From: Verrucomicrobiota bacterium
Lineage (GTDB): Bacteria; Verrucomicrobiota; Verrucomicrobiia; Limisphaerales; Pedosphaeraceae
DNA: 64,000 bases
Direction of reading: 5' to 3'
Assembly: GCA_021325145.1 (NCBI GenBank)
Contig: JAJPHR010000011.1
Location: 1-64,000 of the forward strand
Below the pieces are notes generated by a model. The model did not search any database. It had not been told where the DNA came from and saw nothing but the letters and a program-made list of their open reading frames with translations. A program made the position numbers and the translations under genes. This document shows positions 25,427 through 33,247 of the stretch, one piece after another (position 1 is the stretch's first letter; every line of letters begins with the position of its first letter).

Positions 25427-26356
25427 CTATGCCTTTTCCATGATGCGCAACTGGGCGCTCCGACTTCTCGGATTTATTTCCAGTTCCGCCGCGCCCGGCG
25501 TGATTGCCTTGCGCTGCACCCATTTCAACTCCGGCGTTCGCGGCTGCCGCAACTCCGGCACGTCCACCTCTCCCGGGAACGTGTAGTCGCGCGCGCGCGC
25601 GCGCCCAAACTCTTTCACCCGCCGATCTTCCAAAGAATGGAAGGTAATGACTGCCAGTCTTCCGCCTGGCTTCAAAATCTTCAGCGCGCCTGCCAGCCCG
25701 CGATCGAGTGAACTTAGCTCGTCGTTCACCGCGATCCGCAGCGCCTGGAATACGCGTGTGGCCGGATGCGTCTTGCGCCCGTGCCGCGGCGCGAGCCGTT
25801 CAATCAACCCCGCCAACTGCGCCGTCGTGCGGAACAGTTCCCGCCGCCGTTCCTGTTCGATGGCCCGCGCGAATCGCCGCGCCTGGGGCTCATCGCCCAG
25901 TTCCCGAAACAGCTTCGTCAATTCGTCGACGCTCAGCCGGTTCACCAAATCCGCCGCGCTCAGGTCCTGCCGCGTGTCCATTCGCATGTCCAGCGGACCG
26001 TCCTGCTGGAAACTGAACCCGCGTTCCGCCGAATCCAGCTGCGGCGAACTCACGCCTAAATCGAGCAGCACGCCATCAAAGCCACCCGGACCCGCCATTT
26101 CCAACAGGTCCGCAAAATTCCCCTGGCGGAGTTCAAAGCGCCCCGCGAACGGCGCGAGCCGTTCGCGGGCCGCCTCAACTGCGACGCCATCGCGATCGCA
26201 TCCAAACAACCATCCATCCGGCGAACTCGCTGCCAGCATGGCCGCCGCGTGTCCACCCCCACCGATCGTTCCGTCGGCGTAGCGCCCGCTGGGCCGCACT
26301 TTTAACCCGGCCAACACCTCCGCCACCATCACTGGTATATGACTGAACTTTGGCAC
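25427..26356 (-). CDS. rsmH: 16S rRNA (cytosine-1402-N4)-methyltransferase RsmH
   Basis: 309 residues. RsmH (MraW) methylates C1402 in the ribosomal P site with S-adenosylmethionine. Visible: HIPVMVAEVLAGL, the SAM loop YADGTIGGGGHAAAML, DGVLLDLGVSSPQLDSAERGFSFQQDGPLDMRMD, THPATRVFQALRIAVNDEL, and LAVITFHSLEDRRVKEF. All are standard for the family, as is the length. It follows the unknown proline-rich gene after 14 bases and is followed by ftsL after one base. Confidence 0.97.
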   Translation of the reverse strand: MPKFSHIPVMVAEVLAGLKVRPSGRYADGTIGGGGHAAAMLAASSPDGWLFGCDRDGVAVEAARERLAPFAGRFELRQGNFADLLEMAGPGGFDGVLLDLGVSSPQLDSAERGFSFQQDGPLDMRMDTRQDLSAADLVNRLSVDELTKLFRELGDEPQARRFARAIEQERRRELFRTTAQLAGLIERLAPRHGRKTHPATRVFQALRIAVNDELSSLDRGLAGALKILKPGGRLAVITFHSLEDRRVKEFGRARARDYTFPGEVDVPELRQPRTPELKWVQRKAITPGAAELEINPRSRSAQLRIMEKA

Positions 26357-26370
26357 TCCGCATGAGTTGG

Positions 26371-27294
26371 TTAGTGTGTCTGGGTTGTCTGTCCTGCCCC
26401 GAACCAGCGCGAACTCAAACGGCCCCAGGCCGTCGGTTCCCTGACCTGACCTGCCAGCACGGGCTCCCTGACCCGGGCGGTTTGCGGCGCGGGCAACGAA
26501 ACCTTCGCTGGTTTTGCGGGACGCGCCGGGATCACTTCCAGATCCGCGTCGCTCAAATCGTTTCGGACTACCTTGACGCGTTCGAGGGACAATTCGGTCT
26601 GCACGGGCGGCCGGTCCGTGCGGGGCCTTATTGGCTTCGCGGCCTGCGTTCGCGCGGGCAGATAGGTCAAAGGATTGAGTTTCTTCACCCAGGCTCCGAA
26701 GGCGGCGCGCGATTTCGCGCGAGCCGGAAGCGGGCGCGTCACATTGGGCTCAATAACTTTTTGACGATCACTGGAGCATGGAGTCCCGGCTTTAGCCGGC
26801 AGGGTGCCCGTTGCGCAGGGCGTGCTGGACGTTTCTTCAATCGTTGAATTTGCGCCAGCTTGGCTGCCGAGCGAGACCCCATGCTTCACTTCAACATTCT
26901 TTTCCTCCTCAACCTCCCACTTGATTGCCTGGTCGAGGGAGTACGGAGTGAGCGGTTCCGCAGCCGACGGAGCGGGATCGAACAGTGAGGGAGTCATTTG
27001 CCTCGCCGCCTGCGGCTTGGGAGTTTGTGCCTTCGGTTCAGAGACGGGCGAATTTGCCGCCGAAGCCTGGGGACGCCGCCGTCCCGTCGCGACCGGTTCG
27101 GACTTGGGAGCGTCCACGGCTGCCGGGGTATTCTTTGGCTCGGGCTTGACTTCCGGAACCGGAGTCGTGCCAAACGGATTTTTGTCCGAGACAAATTTCG
27201 GCAGCAACGCCGCGGGACGCATCTGGTAACGGCCCGATTTGTCCTTGATCCCCATCAGGCTTCTTCCGGCTGCGAGCAATCGTCCAAGGCTCAT
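26371..27294 (-). CDS. Unknown proline-rich protein between mraZ and rsmH
   Basis: The 307-residue product is not one I recognise. It is rich in Pro, Lys, Ala and Glu, with no signal peptide or membrane helix, and appears largely disordered. Two parts look ordered: the N-terminal SLGRLLAAGRSLMGIKDKSGRYQM and the C-terminal part with ELSLERVKVVRNDLSDADLEVIPA and WGRLSSRWFG. A middle segment (around residues 165-180) is encoded by a palindrome (26786-26799). It lies three bases after mraZ and 14 before rsmH, so it is made with the division proteins; a scaffold or division-linked role is only inference. The proline-rich middle should vary between relatives and the two ends be conserved. Confidence 0.7.
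   Translation of the reverse strand: MSLGRLLAAGRSLMGIKDKSGRYQMRPAALLPKFVSDKNPFGTTPVPEVKPEPKNTPAAVDAPKSEPVATGRRRPQASAANSPVSEPKAQTPKPQAARQMTPSLFDPAPSAAEPLTPYSLDQAIKWEVEEEKNVEVKHGVSLGSQAGANSTIEETSSTPCATGTLPAKAGTPCSSDRQKVIEPNVTRPLPARAKSRAAFGAWVKKLNPLTYLPARTQAAKPIRPRTDRPPVQTELSLERVKVVRNDLSDADLEVIPARPAKPAKVSLPAPQTARVREPVLAGQVREPTAWGRLSSRWFGAGQTTQTH
26786..26799. repeat. Short palindrome within the mraZ-rsmH unknown gene
   Basis: CCGGCTTTAGCCGG, six-base arms with TT loop, within GGAGTCCCGGCTTTAGCCGG. The leading GGAGTCCCG is shared with the arms of the element at 47692-47795, which suggests one repeat family. Confidence 0.6.
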
Positions 27295-27297
27295 AGG

Positions 27298-27762
27298 TCA
27301 GATAAGTTTGAAGGCTTCGGGCAGCAACGCCACATCCACCGCACTGGCGGAGTCGTAACGTTCGGGATTCCAGATCTCGAACCGATCCACCAAACCCACC
27401 AAAACCGCCTCTTTGTCGATCCCGGTTTTCTTCGCCATGTCGTCGGGAATCAGAATGCGCCCGCCTTTGTCGAGTGTGGCGCCCGCCGACTTGCTGCCGA
27501 TCAACCGCCGCAACGATTGCGCCTGCGGATCAGCCGAGGACATGCTGGCAATTTTTTCAGCGAGCGCGAGCATGCGCGCGGGCGGCAGCACCAACAAACA
27601 CGCATCGGGTTGTCCGCCGTTCGGCCAAAGGATCAGAGTGTATTCGACATCCGGATGCGAAGAGCGCCATTTAGCGGGTACCATCACGCGCCTTTTTTCA
27701 TCCACACCGTGGCGAAAAATGGAACGGTAAAAAATTACTTCATTGAAACTGGCGTCTGGCAT
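27298..27762 (-). CDS. mraZ: MraZ, transcriptional regulator and first gene of the dcw cluster
   Basis: 154 residues. MraZ has two AbrB-like halves and binds repeats of TGGG before its own operon. The first half has FRHGVDEKRRVMVPAKWRSS; the second has LDKGGRILIPDDMAKKTGIDKEAVLVGLVDRFEIWNPERY, matching the conserved DxxGRxxxP form. Length is typical (about 145-155). It is three bases upstream of the unknown proline-rich gene and leads a run of 16 same-strand genes. Probable autoregulation through the TGGG repeats at 27785-27829. Confidence 0.95.
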   Translation of the reverse strand: MPDASFNEVIFYRSIFRHGVDEKRRVMVPAKWRSSHPDVEYTLILWPNGGQPDACLLVLPPARMLALAEKIASMSSADPQAQSLRRLIGSKSAGATLDKGGRILIPDDMAKKTGIDKEAVLVGLVDRFEIWNPERYDSASAVDVALLPEAFKLI

Positions 27763-27784
27763 TTTCCAAGAGGGCGAAACGCAA

Positions 27785-27829
27785 CCCCACTCTTATCCAC
27801 AACGAGACACTTTATCCCATTTCCCCACA
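27785..27829 (-). promoter_or_regulatory. Candidate MraZ-binding repeats
   Basis: On the minus strand the bases just upstream of mraZ contain TGTGGGG, ATGGG, GTGGAT and GTGGGG (27829 to 27785), a cluster of TGGG-type units. In known cases MraZ binds a few TGGG units about 10 bases apart; here the spacing is 8 to about 20 and irregular, so this is a candidate. Confidence 0.5.
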
Positions 27830-27902
27830 TTTACTGTCAATATTATTATCGTGAAAAACTTATCACCAAGTTATTCACAACCTGTGGGAGGTTGTGAACA
27901 AG
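27793..27902. promoter_or_regulatory. DnaA-box-like cluster with inverted repeat and AT-rich spacer
   Basis: A perfect DnaA box TTATCCACA is at 27793-27801, a near-perfect TTATTCACA at 27871-27879, and weaker matches at 27860-27868 and, on the other strand, 27894-27902. A perfect inverted repeat TTCACAACCT...AGGTTGTGAA (27874-27898, loop GTGGG) overlaps them. Between lie AT-rich bases (about 27828-27870). It could be an operator for mraZ, a DnaA-controlled promoter, or part of a replication origin. I cannot tell which. Confidence 0.45.
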
Positions 27903-28231
27903 CACCCCGGGACTGCAAAGAGCCTGATTTTATTACTTAAAAACACTCAGAACTCACAAAGTCGCCTTTAAACGGGCGCAAAGTCGAAAACCAAATGGAA
28001 AATATCGTTAAAGTCTCCGTAATCTCAGTTGAAACCAGTTCACCTTGTAGGACAACCGGAAAACGGGCGTAAGAAATTTCCCGACGCGGCAGGCGGTTCG
28101 AGATTCTCCACTTCTTACCACCGCCCGGAAATGTTTCCGCGTAATATCTCATGAACGAGGCTGAAATGCCCAGCGCTTGCTTCGCTCATTGGTGTTTGGA
28201 ACTTGGTGTTTATATTCTATACCCCCTCCAG

Positions 28232-28330
28232 ATCCGTCCCACTCGTCCCAAGGTCGGTAAACATTAGATTTTCTGCACTTTCAACCCGTCCCAAACCCGT
28301 CCCAGGCGCTCCCGACCCGTCCAAAACCCA
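28232..28330. repeat. Clustered CGTCCC-type repeats before queA
   Basis: In the 690-base gap 27763-28452 the bases 28232-28330 hold seven units of the form CGTCC or GCTCC (CCGTCCCA, TCGTCCCA, CCGTCCCA, CCGTCCCA, GCTCCCGA, CCGTCCAA), mostly 9-14 bases apart. On the minus strand these read TGGGACG. The remaining bases (27903-28231) have no gene I can support; a 71-codon minus frame over 27937-28152 is not convincing. Confidence 0.5.
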
Positions 28331-28452
28331 CCCGGAAAGAAAGGCGACTTTTTAGGCAGAAGGGGAGGTTCGCCCTCGTTCGCTCGGGCATCGCTGTTTT
28401 CGCTACGAATTCCATTCATCTGTTCCGTTTTTCCGCTAAGTTCTTTCCGAAA

Positions 28453-29529
28453 ATGCGAGTGTCGGATTTCGATTTTGTTTTGCCGCCGGAGTTGATCGCG
28501 CAAGTTCCGGCGCGGGAGCGCGACCAGTCGCGGTTGCTGGTCTTGCAACGCGGCACCGGCGCAATCGCGCACCGGAGCTTTCGCAACCTCCTCGACTATC
28601 TCCGCGTCGGCGATGTGCTTGTGCTGAACAACTCGCGCGTCATTCCCGCCCGTCTGCGCGCTGCCAATGCCAAAACCGGCGGGCGGTTCGAAGTCGTGCT
28701 GCTCGAAGAGAACAGCGTGAACGACTGGTGGGCGCTCTTGCGTCCCGGCAAACGCGCCCGCGTCGGCACGGAAATGGTGTTCCGCGACACCTCCGGCAAC
28801 GAGAGCGCCGTTCGCGCCGTGGTGATTGAAACCAACAGCGAAGGCCATCGCCGCCTGAAATTCTCCGGTAAACCGGATATAACGGCGATGTTGGAGGCGA
28901 TCGGTGAAATTCCCCTGCCTCCGTACATTGCGCGCGCAAACCCCCGCGAACTGGCCGACGACAAGGTGCGCTACCAGACCGTCTATGCCGCGCCGGCCGG
29001 TTCCGTCGCCGCGCCGACCGCCGGGTTGCATTTCACGGAAACGTTGCTGTCCGAAATCCGCGCGCGCGGTGTGGAAGTTCGCTTCGTAACGTTGCATGTC
29101 GGCCTCGGCACCTTCGCGCCGGTGAAATCCGAAAGTCTCGCCGGCCACGTCATGCACGAAGAGCGATATGAACTAAGTGAAGAAACGGCCCGCGCCATCA
29201 ACGAGGCCAAACGCGCCGGCCGCCGTGTATTCGCGACAGGCACCACCACCATGCGCGTCCTGGAAAGCGTCGCCGCGCAACACGACGGCAAACTCGTTGC
29301 TGGCGGCAACCGCACGCGGATTTTCATTTATCCGCCGTATCGATTCCGGATTGTGGACGCGCTCCTCACGAATTTTCATTTGCCGCGCTCGACGCTCCTG
29401 ATGCTCGTCAGCGCCTTTGCCGCGCCGGGTGAGACACGCGGGCGGGAGATGATCCTGTCCGCATACGAAAAGGCCGTGCGCGAACGCTACCGATTTTTCA
29501 GCTACGGGGACGCGATGTTGATCATTTAA
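28453..29529 (+). CDS. queA: S-adenosylmethionine:tRNA ribosyltransferase-isomerase QueA
   Basis: 358 residues. QueA transfers and isomerises the ribosyl part of S-adenosylmethionine onto preQ1 in tRNA, giving epoxyqueuosine. Hallmarks: MRVSDFDFVLPPELIAQVPA, LLVLQRGTGAIAHRSFRNLLDYLRVGDVLVLNNSRVIPARL, PPYIARANPRELADDKVRYQTVYAAPAGSVAAPTAGLHFTE, HVGLGTFAPVKSE, FATGTTTMRVLES, and the C-terminal TNFHLPRSTLLMLVSAFA. Full length. It is divergent from mraZ and followed after 46 bases by a large membrane protein on the same strand. Confidence 0.97.
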   Translation: MRVSDFDFVLPPELIAQVPARERDQSRLLVLQRGTGAIAHRSFRNLLDYLRVGDVLVLNNSRVIPARLRAANAKTGGRFEVVLLEENSVNDWWALLRPGKRARVGTEMVFRDTSGNESAVRAVVIETNSEGHRRLKFSGKPDITAMLEAIGEIPLPPYIARANPRELADDKVRYQTVYAAPAGSVAAPTAGLHFTETLLSEIRARGVEVRFVTLHVGLGTFAPVKSESLAGHVMHEERYELSEETARAINEAKRAGRRVFATGTTTMRVLESVAAQHDGKLVAGGNRTRIFIYPPYRFRIVDALLTNFHLPRSTLLMLVSAFAAPGETRGREMILSAYEKAVRERYRFFSYGDAMLII

Positions 29530-29575
29530 GAGCCGCGTTTTATTCTTGTCCCGCTCCGCTGAAACTGGCAGAAGC

Positions 29576-31327
29576 ATGAGCGGAATCCTCAACCGGCACA
29601 CGACTATGGGCAAATATACTTTGACTGGCCGGAATTCTTTTCAGAGCAGCGGCCGGGTGAATTGGGTCCGCTTTCTCCCCTTTGCCGCGCTGGCATGGAT
29701 CGTGAGCGCCATGCTCGCCGTTTTCCTGTCGATGCTCTTCAAATGGGGCGTCTATTTCGTGTTGATTGTTCCGTTGATCCTCGCGCTGGGCGCGGGCGGG
29801 ATGGTGTTGTTGGCGGTGCATCAAGGGCATTGCCGCAGCCGGTTCATCGCGGTTGTGTTGGGGGTGCTCGCCGGGGTCACGCTTTATCTGGGCTACTACT
29901 ATGCAAGCATGGTGCAGGATCTCGGCATGGAGTTTGCCGGGCGCATCGAACTACTGCCAAAATACATCGCCTTTCGCATGCGGACCCAGGTCATTCGCGA
30001 TACCCACACGCCGGACGACGAGCGCCACAAACGAAAACCGGACGCGTTCAGCCACGGATCGAATTGGGTATTCTTTGCTCTGGAGTTTGGTTTTGTTCTG
30101 GTCTTTTCGACCGGCGGCGCCTTTCGCCGCGCGGGCAAGCCTTATTGCGAGAAATGCCAGCTCTGGACGAAACGCGAAATCACACGGTTTAAGCCGGAAC
30201 TCGGTCCCGGTTTCGTGGAAGCGTTGCGGCAGGGCGCAGTGCAATCGCTCGCCGCGCTGTTCACTTCGCCACAGAAAGCCGCGGTGCCAAACACCATGGT
30301 TGCCCTGGATTATTGCCCGAGCCTCAAATCAGGGCAATCGACCGATTGCACCGTTTACCTCTCGGTCAAGCAGGTTTCCGAAAATGCGAAAGGCGCTGTC
30401 CTGGACCAGTTTGACCAGGCCAAAGGCAAAATGCTCGCGCGCCAGGTGCAAATTAATCCCGAAGAAATGCCCGCGCTGCTCCCGGGCTTCGCTGTCCTCG
30501 AAACCGTCACCGGTACCACGGCGGCGGCGGTCCTGAAAGAATTGCAGGTGGCGTCGCCCGAACCCACAGCCATGGCCTTCGCCGACATTCGACCCGTGGA
30601 ACCGGCCTATGCCGGAAAGGTGCTGACCACCAAAACCAAGTTGATCGGAAACGCCTTCGCGCTGCTTCTCATTTTGGGGGTCTTTGGTCCGATTGGCCTT
30701 GGTTTTTTGGGTGGCGCGCTGGGGTTTCCGGATCATCCGCCCGCCGGCGGCGTGTCGCCCGGAATGAAACTGCTCGGAGAGGTTATTATCGGCGTGGGTG
30801 TCGCCTGGTTTGTGGCCAACGGGGTGTTGTTGTTTACCGCGCCTGATTATTTTAGCACGCGCTTTTTGTTGGGCGTGATCAAGCGGGAATTCGCCCGCCG
30901 TCCAAATCACCTTGTCAGCCCCAATGATCCCGAGGCCCACTTCGTGCAAATTATCCCCCGCGCCAACTGGGGGAAAATCAAGCTCGAAGACGCGAGCGAC
31001 GTGGGCTTCATGAAGGTTGACGAGCAGAAAAGCGAAATCCTCTTCGAAGGAGACAACGAATATTTTCGCATTCCGGTTGCGTCGCTCACTTCATGCGAAG
31101 TGGAGCGTTTTGTGGCCGCCGAAGGCACGCATGGAGCAACCACTTTTTACCGGCTGGTGTTGGCGGCAAACCATCCATCCGGCTTCTGGGAAGCGCCCAT
31201 CGGTCCGCGCGGTGGCACTGGAAAGTTCCGCGCCAAAAAACGTCTGAAATGGGCAACCGACATGGAGCAGCGGATTAAAGCGTTGATGCTAAGTGCGAAG
31301 GCAGACCAGTCACCCGCCGTGCAATAA
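29576..31327 (+). CDS. Large membrane protein of unknown function with a CxxC site
   Basis: 583 residues from the ATG at 29576 (MSGILNRHTTMGKYTL); an upstream TTG is less likely. It has about three helices at residues 25-110, another near 140-160, a cytoplasmic or external part containing YCEKCQLWTK (a CxxC pair that could bind a metal), and a second pair of helices near 355-430 (LIGNAFALLLILGVFGPIGLGFLGGALGF, VIIGVGVAWFVANGVLLF). The C-terminal 150 residues look soluble and end with a Lys-rich KFRAKKRLKWATDMEQRIKALML. I do not recognise a family. It directly follows queA. Confidence 0.75.
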   Translation: MSGILNRHTTMGKYTLTGRNSFQSSGRVNWVRFLPFAALAWIVSAMLAVFLSMLFKWGVYFVLIVPLILALGAGGMVLLAVHQGHCRSRFIAVVLGVLAGVTLYLGYYYASMVQDLGMEFAGRIELLPKYIAFRMRTQVIRDTHTPDDERHKRKPDAFSHGSNWVFFALEFGFVLVFSTGGAFRRAGKPYCEKCQLWTKREITRFKPELGPGFVEALRQGAVQSLAALFTSPQKAAVPNTMVALDYCPSLKSGQSTDCTVYLSVKQVSENAKGAVLDQFDQAKGKMLARQVQINPEEMPALLPGFAVLETVTGTTAAAVLKELQVASPEPTAMAFADIRPVEPAYAGKVLTTKTKLIGNAFALLLILGVFGPIGLGFLGGALGFPDHPPAGGVSPGMKLLGEVIIGVGVAWFVANGVLLFTAPDYFSTRFLLGVIKREFARRPNHLVSPNDPEAHFVQIIPRANWGKIKLEDASDVGFMKVDEQKSEILFEGDNEYFRIPVASLTSCEVERFVAAEGTHGATTFYRLVLAANHPSGFWEAPIGPRGGTGKFRAKKRLKWATDMEQRIKALMLSAKADQSPAVQ

Positions 31328-31409
31328 ATACAAATTGAGCCTGCCCGGCCACGAGCTTTGCCGAGAGAATCAGGACGTTTCAATTTCCCAACCAGCTATC
31401 TTAACTGCC

Positions 31410-31502
31410 ATGAGTACGGTCAAAGAAATCGAAGCTGCTATTCCAAAGCTGTCGCGCGCCGAAATCGCGGCGGGCCAATACACCACTCGCCTGCCAAAAT
31501 AG
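31410..31502 (+). pseudogene. Truncated antitoxin (RelE-type pair), in-frame deletion
   Basis: The frame starts MSTVKEIEAAIPKLSRAEIAAGQYTT and stops after 30 residues. It joins a typical antitoxin beginning (VKEIEAAIPKLSR) to a typical antitoxin end (EIAAGxYTTRxPK), with the central residues missing. The known family is about 60-80 residues, so this is a remnant. It overlaps the toxin fragment that follows. Confidence 0.6.
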
Positions 31503-31651
31503 GGCCGTGGCTTCCGCGCTCCAAGTCTGGTCGCGCCGAATTCAAATTGCGAGTCGGTGATTGCCGTGTGCTGTACGAGTTCGATGTGAAGCACGGTCGT
31601 CTTTACTTGCATTACGTTGGCACCCGCCGTGGGATTTACAAGCGAACCTGA
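31502..31651 (+). pseudogene. C-terminal fragment of a RelE/ParE-type toxin
   Basis: About 50 residues, RSKSGRAEFKLRVGDCRVLY, EFDVKHGRLYLHYVGTRRGIYKRT, match the C-terminal half of RelE/ParE-type mRNA-cleaving or gyrase-acting toxins; no start codon for a complete toxin lies before it. Together with the antitoxin remnant this is a decayed module in the gap between the large membrane protein gene and the cobalamin adenosyltransferase gene. Confidence 0.6.
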
Positions 31652-31687
31652 CGATGTTGTCTGAATGCAGAGGGTGAACTCATGGGC

Positions 31688-32221
31688 CTAAACGCCCCTG
31701 CTCTCCGCCCACCGCGCAAACAACCACAGCAAATCCGCCAGGCGATTTAGATAGATAATAATCTCGGCGTTCTGCAATTGTCCCTCTTCCTGCAACGCGC
31801 AAACACGCCGCTCGGCGCGTCGGCAAACCGTCCGCGCCACGTCCAGCGCGGCCGAATTAACAGTCCCGCCTGGCGTCGCCCAGCCTTGGTAACTGATCTT
31901 TTGTGCTTCGATCTCCTGGACTAACTTGTCCAACTTGACCGTCATCTCGGGCGTGAACAGCGGATAACCGTCCTTCGCATACCGGGGCAAATCATCGACC
32001 GCAGTGGCGAGTTCGCCCATGAGCGTGACGAGGTCTTTTTGGATCGGGAGAAGATTGTCCTTCAAAAAATCGTGTTGCGCCGTCGCGCGCGCCAGGCCCA
32101 GCGCGGCGTTCAGTTCATCCACGCATCCGTACGCTTCCACGCGCGGATGACACTTGGAAACGCGGCGATTGTACATCAAACCCGTGGTCCCCTTGTCTCC
32201 CGTTTTGGTTGCAATGCTCAT
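31688..32221 (-). CDS. pduO: ATP:cob(I)alamin adenosyltransferase, PduO type
   Basis: 177 residues. It makes adenosylcobalamin from cob(I)alamin and ATP. The ATP-binding start TKTGDKGTTGLMYNRRVSKCHPRVEAYGCVDELNAALGLA, the central WATPGGTVNSAALDVARTVCRRAERRV and the C-terminal YLNRLADLLWLFARWAESRG are characteristic. Length is typical. No other cobalamin gene is in the window. Confidence 0.95.
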   Translation of the reverse strand: MSIATKTGDKGTTGLMYNRRVSKCHPRVEAYGCVDELNAALGLARATAQHDFLKDNLLPIQKDLVTLMGELATAVDDLPRYAKDGYPLFTPEMTVKLDKLVQEIEAQKISYQGWATPGGTVNSAALDVARTVCRRAERRVCALQEEGQLQNAEIIIYLNRLADLLWLFARWAESRGV

Positions 32222-32241
32222 GCCGCGTCAGCGTCTTGGAG

Positions 32242-32306
32242 CCTATCTCGGTAGGGCGCGTCACTCCGTGCGCGCCGACAACTGCCCGCCCTACCGGGAT
32301 AGGTTC
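32242..32306. repeat. Palindromic repeat family B, copy 2
   Basis: Inverted repeat CCTATCTCGGTAGGGC (32242-32257) and GCCCTACCGGGATAGG (32288-32303) with a central GCGTCACTCCGTGCGCGCC. Same family as 13779-13840 and 38059-38135. It lies in the intergenic region between the PduO and PPK2 genes, which are divergent. Confidence 0.85.
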
Positions 32307-32410
32307 TTAACCTCAACCTTAATCCTAATCCTAATCCCAATCCAAACCCTTTCTCGTTCGGGAAGTTTTTCCTGTCTGCTTTCCGTCCGGGTTGTGGTAA
32401 TCGTTTCTGC

Positions 32411-33205
32411 ATGTCGCAACCTATCAAAATCACCTCGAAAATCCGCCTGCGCGATTTCAGCCCCGGCTACCACGCTGGCATGGACAAGGAAAAAACGCGC
32501 GAGAAAACCGCCCGCCTTTGCGAGCGCATTGGCGAACTCCAACAACTGCTCTACGCCAACCACAAGCATTCCATCGTCCTCCTCCTTCAGGGCATGGACA
32601 CGAGCGGCAAGGATGGCGCTGGCCGCCGCGTCCTTGAGTGTGTTCCTCCGGCCGGAGTCGAAACTTCAAATTTCAAGTCTCCTTCCTCGGAGGAATTGGC
32701 TCATGATTATCTTTGGCGCGTCCACAAAGCTCTGCCTCGTTACGGCAACATCGGCGTCTTTAATCGCTCGCACTACGAGGACGTGCTCATCGTACGCGTT
32801 TTGAACCTTCAGCCCCGGTCCGTCTGGCAGGCGCGCTACGCCCAGATCAACGCGTTCGAAAAATTCCTGACGGAGAACAACGTGATCCTCTTGAAATTTT
32901 TTCTGCACATCAGCAGGGCCGAACAGGCCAAACGCCTGCAGGCGCGGCTGGATGACCTCGCCAAGAACTGGAAGTTCGAACTGGCCGACATCAAGATGCG
33001 GACGCATTGGAAGCGCTTTCAACTGGCCTACGAAGATGCCATTAACGGTTGCAACCCTCCCTGCGCTCCCTGGCATATCGTCCCCGCCGACCACAAATGG
33101 TTCCGCGACTACGTCATCGCCAGGACCCTCGCGGACGCGCTCGAAAAGCTGAATATGAAATGGCCGAAGCCCAGGGAGAACCTCAAAGGAATAAGAATAA
33201 AGTAA
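32411..33205 (+). CDS. ppk2: Polyphosphate kinase 2 family protein
   Basis: 264 residues. PPK2 enzymes use polyphosphate to phosphorylate nucleotides. The Walker A motif is LLQGMDTSGKDGAGR, followed by the NIGVFNRSHYEDVLIVRV strand that carries Walker B-like residues, and NNVILLKFFLHISRAEQAKRLQARLDD, AYEDAINGCNPPCAPWHIVPADHKWFRDYVIART, all diagnostic. Which nucleotide it prefers cannot be decided here. Promoter unknown; the repeat family B copy lies 105 bases upstream. Confidence 0.95.
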   Translation: MSQPIKITSKIRLRDFSPGYHAGMDKEKTREKTARLCERIGELQQLLYANHKHSIVLLLQGMDTSGKDGAGRRVLECVPPAGVETSNFKSPSSEELAHDYLWRVHKALPRYGNIGVFNRSHYEDVLIVRVLNLQPRSVWQARYAQINAFEKFLTENNVILLKFFLHISRAEQAKRLQARLDDLAKNWKFELADIKMRTHWKRFQLAYEDAINGCNPPCAPWHIVPADHKWFRDYVIARTLADALEKLNMKWPKPRENLKGIRIK

Positions 33206-33247
33206 GCTTTGACCCTGGACTCATTTCAAGCGCAAACGCTGTCCAGC

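Noticed and set aside
27937-28152. Minus-strand 71-codon frame upstream of mraZ
   Set aside because: No family, start or codon bias support; region is more likely regulatory.
28264-29157. Minus-strand 297-codon frame opposite queA
   Set aside because: Shadow of queA.
31293-31409. Longer start for the antitoxin remnant
   Set aside because: Upstream residues do not resemble an antitoxin; the MSTVKEIEAAI start does.
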